Part shown: positions 8,401 through 14,042 of the stretch, one piece after another | Numbering within the stretch: the stretch's first letter is position 1 | Layout of the letters: each line of letters starts with the position of its first letter | NCBI RefSeq assembly: GCF_905187505.1 | Contig: NZ_CAJJIC010000038.1 | Location: 1-18,883, forward strand | Direction of reading: 5' to 3' | Length of the DNA: 18,883 bases | Source of the DNA: an uncultured Mailhella sp. | GTDB taxonomy: Bacteria; Desulfobacterota; Desulfovibrionia; Desulfovibrionales; Desulfovibrionaceae | The notes under the pieces: model-generated | The model's database searches: none | Seen by the model: only the letters and a program-made list of their open reading frames with translations | What the model was told of the DNA's origin: nothing | Program-made: the position numbers and the translations under genes

Positions 8401-8985
8401 AGACTCGGTCTGCTCACGCTCGAGGAAATCAGCGAACTCGGCAAGGGCTCCGTAAAGACGGGCGTTCTCGTGACCGGGCTCAAGGAGTTCATCACCAGAA
8501 AGGGCGACAAGATGGCCTTCGTGCAGGTGGAGGATCTGACGGGGCATGCCGAAGTCACCATCTTCCCCAAGACCTACGCAGCCATCAAGGAAACGCTGCA
8601 CGCGGAACGGCCTCTCATAGAACTTGTGGGCACCGTGGACGCCAGAGATGACGACGACTACGACGACGATGATGACGAAGAAAACGCCGCCAGGGAAATC
8701 AAGCTGCTGTGCGACTCGGCACGCCCGCTGCTCGAAGCCTGCATGAACAGCGACCATCCGGTGCTCTTCCCCTACCCCGTCACCTGCACGGGAGACGCCG
8801 ACATTGCGGAGTTCAAGGCCATCCTGGAAAAACACAAGGGAACCTCCTCCGTGCAGATTCAGTTCGAACTCAACAACCGCAGCTGCATCATGGAGCTCGG
8901 TCCGCGCTGGAGAGTGCAGGCCAGCCCCCAGCTCAACAAGGACATGGACGCCTGGGCCAAGGCGCGGCTGGCTCTCAGACAATAA
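5455..8985 (+). CDS. dnaE: DNA polymerase III subunit alpha
   Basis: The catalytic subunit of the replicative DNA polymerase. The 1176-residue length is close to that of E. coli DnaE. The N-terminal PHP domain shows HLHCHTEFSLLDG (6-18) and ITDHGNLFG (39-47). The polymerase core contains GPGRGSAAGS (from about 372) and the catalytic PDIDVDF at 413-419, with Asp414, Asp416 and Asp418. HASTHAAGVV and LALYRPGPLNSGM are also present. A helix-hairpin-helix region and an OB-fold domain (about 995-1060) follow. Residues about 1065-1077 form a very acidic run of Asp and Glu before the C-terminal domain. The ATG at 5455 follows GGAG at 5 bases and starts directly at the PHP domain. An in-frame ATG at 5350 would add 35 residues unlike the family and is rejected. 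It stands alone, divergent from the tpiA operon. Confidence 0.98.
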   Translation: MSNFVHLHCHTEFSLLDGAIRVADLAQKAKALGMPAAAITDHGNLFGTAYFYSACKDVGIPPIIGCEVYVTRDHKDKTSDFARVRHHLILLAQNPTGYRNLMHLVSRSWLDGFHYKPRIDKKMLYGCTDGLVALSACVAGEIPRTLLGSNKLITGGGTFDDAVAIAKEYAALFPERFYLEVQANSLPEQARVNEGILKLAEATKLPLVATNDCHYLNADDVEAHDILLCIQTQAKVDDPKRFRFEARDLYYKSEEEMLAGLEGIPRDAMENTLKIADQCCHLEIQLHAPPYHFPVYDLPEGVTLADEFCRMAREGLEKRLEKHPHKDTINPQEYRDRLEMELKVICDMGFPGYFLIVQDYINWAKNNGIPVGPGRGSAAGSVAAWALRITSIDPLPNKLFFERFLNVERVSMPDIDVDFCEDRRLEVLEYVTRKYGKDKVSQIAAFGKMKAKAVVKDVGRAMGIPFNETTRIAKMIPADLKMTLQKALDTVPELADEYKTKPEVRKLIDISLRLEGLTRHASTHAAGVVVSDRPMEEYLPLFAGRKGEQIAAFDMKFVEKVGLVKFDFLGLRTMTVISNAVKNILQQGKEAPDMENLSTDDQNVYDLLSRGDTDGVFQLESTGMRKYLRMLKPSGFEDLVAMLALYRPGPLNSGMVDEFIKRKHGEIEVSYPLPELESCLKDTYGVIVYQEQVMQIAQITAKYTLGGADLLRRAMGKKKAEEMAKQRDIFLKGASERGVAKEKANEIFDLMEKFAEYGFNKAHSAAYAYITYVTAFLKYYFKVEFMAALLSSEIGNQDKILNYIAACRDMNIDVLPPNVQISLRSFTPSGASIVYGLGGVKNVGDEAINEIVRSREEEGPYKSLLDLCTRVNLRKVTKRVLESLIKGGACDCFGVSRAGMLASLDNVVARAQKKQKEKNSAQISLLAFSPSVEATPMPGIGFPCEEQDTPEWDDDQKLTFEKDSLGFYLTSHPLQPFRRDMQRLGLLTLEEISELGKGSVKTGVLVTGLKEFITRKGDKMAFVQVEDLTGHAEVTIFPKTYAAIKETLHAERPLIELVGTVDARDDDDYDDDDDEENAAREIKLLCDSARPLLEACMNSDHPVLFPYPVTCTGDADIAEFKAILEKHKGTSSVQIQFELNNRSCIMELGPRWRVQASPQLNKDMDAWAKARLALRQ

Positions 8986-8990
8986 AAGGC

Positions 8991-9031
8991 GGTCGGATCT
9001 CCGTCCGGTGAACCGGAGAAGAGATCCGGCC
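8991..9031 (+). terminator. two-part hairpin after dnaE, possible terminator
   Basis: Eleven bases at 8991-9001 pair with 9021-9031 with a single G-U pair. Between them a second inverted repeat, TCCGGT (9004-9009) and ACCGGA (9012-9017), continues the stem. It begins 5 bases after the dnaE stop. There is no T run after it, so it may act in Rho-dependent ending or protect the 3' end rather than as a standard intrinsic terminator. Confidence 0.45.
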
Positions 9032-9251
9032 GTACCTTAGGCGCCCCCCGGATGCATTTCCGTTCTCTTCCCGCCCGACGCATGCCGGACGCGCCGGAAG
9101 CATGAAGGGTATCTGCTCCCGGAAAATCGTGTGTTGTGTCCGCAGCCCGGCTACGGAGCCTTCTCATGTTTCTCGGACGACATCAGGGAACGCAGGAAAG
9201 ACCGACACCGTGCAGGACTGCCCGCCATCCACTCAAGAGCAAGGAGACATC

Positions 9252-9644
9252 ATGAAGAAAGCCATATGGAGACTCACCATACGCGGCGACTTTGCTGCCG
9301 CTCACGCGCTGCGTCACTATCAGGGCAAGTGCGAAGATCTGCACGGTCACAACTATCTTGTGGAAATGGTCGTGGAAGGTGAAACCCTCACTCCCGACAC
9401 CGAACTCGTGGCGGACTTCACCTCGCTGAAAAAAGAGCTGCGGGCGGAGCTTGCGACCATCGATCACAAGTATCTCAACGAACTGCCGCCGTTTGACGTC
9501 ATCAATCCCTCGTCGGAAAATCTTGCCCGTTATCTGTACGTCAGGATGAGGGAACGTCTCGCCTCCCTGCCGGTGCGCATGCACAGCATGACGGTGGGAG
9601 AAACCCCCGTGCAGTCGGCCACCTACCAGGAAACAGACGACTGA
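9252..9644 (+). CDS. queD: 6-carboxy-5,6,7,8-tetrahydropterin synthase (QueD)
   Basis: QueD converts 7,8-dihydroneopterin triphosphate to 6-carboxytetrahydropterin, the second step to the queuosine precursor preQ0. The 130-residue protein has the zinc histidines His18 (FAAAHAL) and His31 and His33 (HGHNY), the catalytic Cys27 in GKCEDLHGH, the DHKYLNEL motif, and the VGETP strand near the C terminus. The Cys at that position is the mark of QueD rather than mammalian-type PTPS. The ATG at 9252 follows AAGGAG (9241-9246) at 5 bases, so a farther in-frame ATG at 9102 is not used. Its stop overlaps the start of the next gene by one base. No other queuosine gene is visible here, and I see no preQ1 riboswitch in the 260-base gap after dnaE. 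Confidence 0.93.
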   Translation: MKKAIWRLTIRGDFAAAHALRHYQGKCEDLHGHNYLVEMVVEGETLTPDTELVADFTSLKKELRAELATIDHKYLNELPPFDVINPSSENLARYLYVRMRERLASLPVRMHSMTVGETPVQSATYQETDD

Positions 9645-10144
9645 TGCCGTTACGTTCTGCCGCCCTTCTTCTGTCGCGGCTCGCAGAATGCGGGCGTCCC
9701 TTCGCGGAGGAGGCCGCCCGCCGTCTTGGTGCGCATGACGCTACGGACTTCGGCCCCGTACCTCTTTCATGCAGGTCATCCGCTTACCGACGCCCTTCCG
9801 ACGATCCGGTTCTTCCGCCCGAACGAAACAAAGTTCTGGCCGTCTGCGGCTTTGCCCTGAGCCTTCTCGACGGTTCGGAGCAGCAGCGCCTTTTTTCCCG
9901 ACTCTGCACCGAAGCCGGGCACACGTTCTTTTTTGACTTCAAGACGCCGGAACGCAATCTGGAATGGCCGTCCGTCCTGCTTTTTGCTCCACTCCGACAT
10001 GCCGTGTCGTGCTGCGTGCTGGAGAAACAGGGCGGCATGGAAGGCATTCTTTACCAGGAGAGAAAACGTTTTTCCGTGCTTTCCCGCCATACTCTGCTCG
10101 GCGGAGCGTTCTGCGGCATTCTTGTGCGGAACGCCTCCCTCTGA
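9644..10144 (+). CDS. uncharacterised protein coupled to queD, partly methyltransferase-like
   Basis: A 166-residue cytoplasmic protein whose ATG overlaps the queD stop (TGATG), so it is almost surely translated with queD. No named family is recognised with confidence. The central stretch VLAVCGFALSLLD (64-76) followed by FFFDFKTPERNLEWPSVLLF (95-114), then GGMEGILY and HTLLGGAFCGILVR near the end, recalls the second half of class I SAM-dependent methyltransferases. In those, a strand is followed by an acidic residue and a late beta hairpin. The glycine-rich SAM-binding loop is not seen, since the N terminus (1-60) is short and Arg/Ser-rich. It may be a reduced, non-SAM-binding relative or simply a different fold. 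Gene reality is supported by the coupling; function is open. Confidence 0.65.
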   Translation: MPLRSAALLLSRLAECGRPFAEEAARRLGAHDATDFGPVPLSCRSSAYRRPSDDPVLPPERNKVLAVCGFALSLLDGSEQQRLFSRLCTEAGHTFFFDFKTPERNLEWPSVLLFAPLRHAVSCCVLEKQGGMEGILYQERKRFSVLSRHTLLGGAFCGILVRNASL

Positions 10145-10594
10145 GGCCCGGCCGCGCACCTCCCTTTCCTTCCTTGCCAGAGCAGGCGACCAATTCCCCA
10201 GCATCTCCGTTCTCGAGGCAGAAACGTTTGCCTCGCCCACTATCCGTCATCAGACGAACCGGCCCGCACACGTCATGCACGAGAAAAAACGCTTCCTCTG
10301 ATCGACGACATTCCTTTCACGGCTTGTGCGCGTTCGCCGACACGCACATCATGCCTTTTCAGACAATCGCGGGGAAGCGACAGCGTCCGTACGATCGCTT
10401 TTCCCGCGTCATTCCCGAAAATGCTCTCCGCCACACAGCGTTCTGCAGCAGAAAAGGCGGCCCGTTTTCCCTGTTTCAAAAACATCCGGTGAACTGAAAC
10501 AAAGGAATTTCCCACCAGCAGACAGAAAACGAACGCAAAGAGCACCGAACCTTCTTTTGCTGAAGGCACGGCGGCATCACGACAATGGATGGAT
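10145..10594. other. gene-free region after the queD operon
   Basis: About 450 bases between two convergent units. Open frames here are low-quality and overlap one another. A perfect 7-base inverted repeat, CGAGGCA (10214-10220) and TGCCTCG (10229-10235), sits about 70 bases after the plus-strand unit, without a T run. It could mark the end of that transcript. Nothing else is supported. Confidence 0.4.
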
Positions 10595-10637
10595 AAAAGG
10601 CCGCCTCCCGCGTCCTGGCATGACGACGGGGAGACGG
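10595..10637 (-). terminator. intrinsic terminator after the 94-residue protein gene
   Basis: On the minus strand the arms CCGTCTCCC and GGGAGGCGG (with one G-U pair) close a long hairpin with a second CGTC/GACG pairing inside. It is followed by CCTTTTATCC. It lies 18 bases after the stop at 10655. Confidence 0.7.
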
Positions 10638-10654
10638 AAAAGAACGGCCGACGG

Positions 10655-10939
10655 CTAGCTGCGGGGCAGTTCCATGGAAGCGCCCTGCTCCACGGCGGGA
10701 GTCGGTGCTTCTGGCTCCGCCTTTTCTCCGGGCATGCCCATGAGCGCGCCGAGCTGTCCCTTGAAAATGATGTGCGTGGCGGTTTCATCCGCAAGCTCGC
10801 CGAGGTCCATGAGCTTTTCCAGAAACTCCAGAATTTCTCCGCGGCGTTCCTCCACCGACCACTTGAAATCTTCCTCAAGATTGCCGGACTTCAGGTATTC
10901 TTCCAGTTCGGCAATGTATTTCGCATTGAGCATGGCCAT
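10655..10939 (-). CDS. hypothetical protein, 94 residues, acidic helical
   Basis: A small soluble protein with no recognised family. Residues 1-55 are rich in Glu, Leu and Lys with the spacing of amphipathic helices, including EILEFLEKLMDLGELADETA (35-54). The last 25 residues are Pro/Glu/Ala-rich and probably unfolded. It starts with ATG at 10939 after GGAG 10 bases upstream; a second Met at position 3 is an alternative. A larger in-frame reading from 11287 would overlap the transporter gene and run through its terminator, so it is rejected. It lies between two minus-strand terminators, so it either has its own promoter overlapping the upstream terminator or depends on read-through from the transporter gene. 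Confidence 0.75.
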   Translation of the reverse strand: MAMLNAKYIAELEEYLKSGNLEEDFKWSVEERRGEILEFLEKLMDLGELADETATHIIFKGQLGALMGMPGEKAEPEAPTPAVEQGASMELPRS

Positions 10940-10966
10940 TATTCTGACTCCGTTTGTTGCAGGCTG

Positions 10967-10992
10967 AAAAAAGGCCGGCAGCATGCTGCCGG
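10967..10992 (-). terminator. intrinsic terminator after AI-2E-family transporter gene
   Basis: A perfect 18-base palindrome, CCGGCAGCATGCTGCCGG (10975-10992), is followed on the minus strand by CC and then six T (10967-10972). It begins 7 bases after the transporter stop and ends 28 bases before the start of the 94-residue gene. Confidence 0.9.
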
Positions 10993-10998
10993 GAGCGT

Positions 10999-12036
10999 TC
11001 ACATCATGCCGTCGCGCTTTCGGGAAAGCAGCTCGCTTTCCACCATGCACTGCCTGGCCAGCGCCACCATGACGGGTCCGGCAATGATGCCCACCGCTCC
11101 GAATACGGCAAGGCTGCACACGATGGAAAGAAGAAGCACCACCATGGAAACTTCGATGCCCGTCTTGAGAAAGTACGGGCGCAGCAGATTGTCGGACCCG
11201 GAAACCACGATGCTGCCCCAGGCCAGCAGCATGAGCGCAGAACCGAGAGACTGCGTGGCCCACAGGTATATGGTTATGGGAAGCCATACTATGGCCGTTC
11301 CGGCGAGCGGAATGACCGCAGAGAACACGGCAAGAAGTCCCCAGAACGCAGGATCGGGAACATTGAGGAAGCGCAGACCGATGCCGGTGAGCGTTCCCTG
11401 AATGATGGGCACGAACACGATGCTGATGAAGACGGAACGGCTCGCATTGTGCAGCACGGCGACAAAGCGATCCACCATGTCGTCATGCCGGGGAAACACC
11501 TGAAGCACGACCCGGCGGATGGCGGGAGCGTACACGACGATGAGACAGGTGAACACGATAAAAAGAAAAATGGCCCATACCATGCCCATGGTGTCGCCGG
11601 CGAGATTCAGTCCTTTGGAAAGAACGTTCTTGATCACCGTGTTGACCACGGCATTGAAATCGCTCTCAAGCTTGTCGAGATATTCCTGAGCGTTGGGAAC
11701 GTTCTCCACAAAAATTCTGTATCCCTCTCCGAGATAGTAGGAAATGGCGGGAGGTATGGGATGCCCGTCCTGCCACCAGGCGCTGAGGCGTCTGGCCCCT
11801 TCCAGCGCCTGCGGCACGACCATGCCTATGACGATGCTGATGGGCGTGACCACGCAGACCACAAGTCCCACCGAAAAGCAGACGATGGTTCCGGTCTTGG
11901 ACATTCTCGCACGCAGCCACCGATACACGGGCAGCGTAAGCGCCGCGGTGACGGCCGCAACAAAGGCGCTCGTGGGATAGGGAGACAGCAGAGCGAACCA
12001 TAAGACAATTGCAACGACAGCCAGGCAGCGGGCCAT
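10999..12036 (-). CDS. AI-2E family transporter (PerM/TqsA/UPF0118 family)
   Basis: A 345-residue inner-membrane protein. Two or three helices (about 1-75) are followed by a periplasm-facing or amphipathic middle section (about 80-140) and then by helices that include the family's conserved pattern PIIQGTLTGIGLRFLNVPDP. Further on come the Gly/Pro-rich FSAVIPLAGTAIVWLP and SGSDNLLRPYFLKTG. Members are exporters or porters with varied substrates (autoinducer-2, ions), so no substrate is assigned. The ATG at 12036 follows GGAGG at 4 bases. An upstream in-frame ATG at 12066, with AAGGG 8 bases before it, would add 10 residues and is possible. It faces away from the TetR-uppP pair across a 245-base gap. 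Confidence 0.9.
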   Translation of the reverse strand: MARCLAVVAIVLWFALLSPYPTSAFVAAVTAALTLPVYRWLRARMSKTGTIVCFSVGLVVCVVTPISIVIGMVVPQALEGARRLSAWWQDGHPIPPAISYYLGEGYRIFVENVPNAQEYLDKLESDFNAVVNTVIKNVLSKGLNLAGDTMGMVWAIFLFIVFTCLIVVYAPAIRRVVLQVFPRHDDMVDRFVAVLHNASRSVFISIVFVPIIQGTLTGIGLRFLNVPDPAFWGLLAVFSAVIPLAGTAIVWLPITIYLWATQSLGSALMLLAWGSIVVSGSDNLLRPYFLKTGIEVSMVVLLLSIVCSLAVFGAVGIIAGPVMVALARQCMVESELLSRKRDGMM

Positions 12037-12282
12037 GAATCCTCCATGATGAGAGACGCGGAACATTCCGACATCCCTTCAAGGGTACTGGGGATCGGCG
12101 GCGATGTCCAGTTTTAGAGAGCGTGCCCTGCCCTCTGCCTGTTTGAGCAAACAAACGGCTTGCCTTTATCCCTGCAATGAGGCAAACCTGAAGCCGTCAG
12201 AAACATGCTCCGGCCGCGGACATTTCCGAAGATCAGGCGCAGAAAAACGTCCACGGAGGAGCGTCACCTTTTTCACGGCCGA

Positions 12283-12297
12283 GGCCTTCGCAAGGCC
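12283..12297. promoter_or_regulatory. palindrome before the TetR gene, candidate operator
   Basis: GGCCTT and AAGGCC with a 3-base centre form a 15-base palindrome ending 14 bases before the TetR start codon. TetR-family repressors bind short palindromes and often control their own operon. It lies in the gap between the divergent transporter gene and TetR-uppP, but being so near the start it could also be an mRNA hairpin affecting translation. The link is inferred from position only. Confidence 0.35.
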
Positions 12298-12311
12298 GAG
12301 GCGTACCGTCC

Positions 12312-12941
12312 ATGGCGGACACAGTCAAGACAATGAACATGAAAACCATCACGAAAAAGGAAGCCCTGCTGCAGGCAGCCAAGGAACTGTTCGGCGAATA
12401 CGGTTTTGCCGAAACCACGTTCAAGAAAATCTCCGACAGGGCGGGCGTCGCGCTGGGACTTCTCACCCATCATTACGGCAACAAGGAAAAGCTGTTCTTT
12501 GCCGCCGGCATGGACGTCCTCGAACATTTTCTGCGCGTTCTTCGCTCCGCCACGGAAGGAACGCCGGACGGACTTTCCGGCGTGCTCTCCTTCTGCCGCG
12601 CCTATCTCGAATTCTCCGTCGATCCCCACACCAACTGGCTCGTGCTCGTGCGCTGCTCTCCCTACAGCGACATGAAGGCCAGCGACGACAGAGAAATCAT
12701 GCTCCGCAAATTTGCGGAAGTGCACCATCTGCTTGAAGTGCAGCTTCAAAGGGGCGTGGCCGACGGCACGGTCACGCAGCTCACGCCCGCAAGCACGGCG
12801 CAGGTCATTGTCGGCCTCATGGTCGGCGCCAACCGCACAAGAGTGCTTACTCCCTACACCTACGGCTCATCCGAAAATTTCTACACGGAAACCCTTACCT
12901 TCGTCGAACGGGCCGTTTCCAGCGGCACGAACAGGAGCTGA
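12312..12941 (+). CDS. TetR/AcrR family transcriptional regulator
   Basis: A 209-residue one-component regulator. The N-terminal DNA-binding domain spans about 14-61, with the family pattern AAKELFGEYGFAETTFKKIS, then DRAGVALGLLTHHYGNKEKLF (42-62) as turn, recognition helix and the typical H-Y-x-N-K-E-x-L segment. The rest is the variable helical ligand-binding domain, so the inducer cannot be told. It starts with ATG at 12312, and in-frame ATGs at 12333 and 12339 are alternatives. None has a strong ribosome binding site. It stops 4 bases before uppP, so the two are one operon and the regulator probably controls uppP, itself, and perhaps the divergent AI-2E-family transporter gene. Confidence 0.92.
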   Translation: MADTVKTMNMKTITKKEALLQAAKELFGEYGFAETTFKKISDRAGVALGLLTHHYGNKEKLFFAAGMDVLEHFLRVLRSATEGTPDGLSGVLSFCRAYLEFSVDPHTNWLVLVRCSPYSDMKASDDREIMLRKFAEVHHLLEVQLQRGVADGTVTQLTPASTAQVIVGLMVGANRTRVLTPYTYGSSENFYTETLTFVERAVSSGTNRS

Positions 12942-12945
12942 CGCC

Positions 12946-13755
12946 ATGGACTCCCTCCTCACCGCCGGCATGCTCGGCCTCGTGGAAGGACTCACCGAGT
13001 TCCTTCCCATCTCCTCCTCCGGTCACCTCGTCATCGCCTCCGATCTCCTGGGCTTCTCCGGCTCGAAGGCCTCCACTTTCGAGGTGGTAATTCAGGTAGG
13101 AGCCATACTGGCCGTGCTCGTGCTCTACTGGAAGCGCTTCTTCGGACTTCTGTTTCCGACGGAACGCTCCGGGGCCTTTTCCGGTATTCGCGGCATCATG
13201 CTTCTTGTCCTCACCAGCCTGCCCGCCTCCGTGCTGGGCCTTCTTCTGCACGGCTTCATCAAATCCCTGTTCACCCCGGCCACGGTGACCGCCGCCCTCG
13301 TGTGCGGCGCCCTGCTCATGCTGGCGGTGGAACACATGGTCGCCCATCGTCAGGATCGCATGCCGGTGCAGTCTCTTGATCAGCTCTCGGCCGCGCAGGC
13401 CTTCGGCATAGGCTGCTTCCAGTGCCTTGCCCTGTGGCCGGGCTTTTCCCGGTCCGCGTCCACGCTCATGGGCGGCATGATTCTTGGCGTACGGCGCGAA
13501 GTGGCCGCGGAGTACTCCTTCATTGCGGCCGTGCCCATCATCATCGGAGCCGCCGGCTACGATCTGCTGAAATCCCTGTCGCTGTTTTCGGCCGCCGACG
13601 TTCCCTTCTTCATCGTCGGTTCCGCAGTCGCCTTTCTCTCCGCCATCGCGGCCATACGCATCTTCATTTCCATTCTCGGCCGCAACACCTTGAAACCGTT
13701 TGCAATCTATCGTCTTGTCCTGGCCGTTCCGGTCTACTTCTTCATGGTACGCTGA
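12946..13755 (+). CDS. uppP: undecaprenyl-diphosphatase (UppP/BacA)
   Basis: This inner-membrane enzyme removes a phosphate from undecaprenyl diphosphate so that the lipid carrier of peptidoglycan and other envelope sugars can be reused. Its overproduction is known to give bacitracin resistance in other bacteria. The 269-residue length is typical. The first signature, EGLTEFLPISSSGHLV (14-29), holds Glu14, Glu18 and His27. The second, PGFSRSASTLMGG (165-177), holds Arg169. Many hydrophobic helices follow the expected pattern. The ATG at 12946 is preceded by AGGAG (12932-12936), which overlaps the end of the TetR gene and decides the start. Co-transcription with a TetR regulator suggests response to an envelope signal or compound. 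Confidence 0.96.
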   Translation: MDSLLTAGMLGLVEGLTEFLPISSSGHLVIASDLLGFSGSKASTFEVVIQVGAILAVLVLYWKRFFGLLFPTERSGAFSGIRGIMLLVLTSLPASVLGLLLHGFIKSLFTPATVTAALVCGALLMLAVEHMVAHRQDRMPVQSLDQLSAAQAFGIGCFQCLALWPGFSRSASTLMGGMILGVRREVAAEYSFIAAVPIIIGAAGYDLLKSLSLFSAADVPFFIVGSAVAFLSAIAAIRIFISILGRNTLKPFAIYRLVLAVPVYFFMVR

Positions 13756-13784
13756 AAAAATTTGCCCAAAGGCCAAAAAAATGC

Positions 13785-13811
13785 TTGCCAAGGGCGAATG
13801 TTTTCTATAAG
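13785..13811 (+). promoter_or_regulatory. candidate promoter of the first tRNA-Met gene
   Basis: TTGCCA (13785-13790) is followed by a good -10, TATAAG (13806-13811), but the spacer is only 15 bases. Transcription would begin near 13818 and leave a leader with a short hairpin, CCGGA and TCCGG at 13824-13837, before the tRNA at 13844. The -10 is convincing; the -35 is less so. Confidence 0.45.
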
Positions 13812-13843
13812 TACATTCCTGCGCCGGATGATTCCGGGGTCAC

Positions 13844-13920
13844 GGCAAGGTAGCTCAGTTGGTTAGAGCATACGGTTCATACCCGTAGTGTCGAGAGTTC
13901 AAATCTCCCCCTTGCTACCA
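13844..13920 (+). tRNA. tRNA-Met (anticodon CAT), first copy
   Basis: A complete 77-base cloverleaf with encoded CCA. Acceptor GGCAAGG pairs with CCTTGCT (G-U at the first pair). The D stem is GCTC/GAGC and the anticodon stem TACGG/CCGTA encloses TTCATAC, so the anticodon CAT is at 13878-13880. The T stem GAGAG/CTCCC has one A-C mismatch. The first acceptor pair forms and the anticodon stem lacks the three G-C pairs of initiators, so this is an elongator Met. A tRNA-Ile with modified CAT cannot be fully excluded. It is identical to the copy at 15131. Confidence 0.95.
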
Positions 13921-13930
13921 TAACAATAAG

Positions 13931-13960
13931 AAAGTCCAGGATTTTTCTTGGACTTTTTTT
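13931..13960 (+). terminator. intrinsic terminator after first tRNA-Met
   Basis: AAAGTCCA (13931-13938) pairs with TGGACTTT (13949-13956), followed by a run of T to 13960. It begins 11 bases after the tRNA's CCA end. Confidence 0.88.
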
Positions 13961-13974
13961 TATGCCTTATCAAG

Positions 13975-14003
13975 CTCGGCGCATCGTTTTCTGCTGCGCC
14001 GAG
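13975..14003 (+). promoter_or_regulatory. strong hairpin in the leader of ppaC
   Basis: CTCGGCGCA (13975-13983) and TGCGCCGAG (13995-14003) form a perfect 9-base stem with an 11-base loop, ending 39 bases before the ppaC start. No T run follows, so it is not a terminator. It may stabilise the 5' end of the ppaC mRNA or regulate it. No good promoter is visible between it and the tRNA terminator. Confidence 0.4.
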
Positions 14004-14042
14004 ACGCATCACACGCCCATCATCCCCATTCGGAGTTTTCCC

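Noticed and set aside
6583..8982. 799-codon open frame on the minus strand across dnaE
   Set aside because: It is the antisense shadow of dnaE, caused by GC-rich third positions. Its His/Val/Gly/Ala-rich product resembles no family, while dnaE has all its motifs.
8986..9251. preQ1 riboswitch before queD
   Set aside because: I found stem-loops but not the small pseudoknot with an A-rich tail that marks preQ1 riboswitches, and the hairpin at 8991 lies too near the dnaE end.
13844..13920. Initiator tRNA-fMet
   Set aside because: Its first acceptor pair can form (G-U) and the anticodon stem lacks the three consecutive G-C pairs of initiators.
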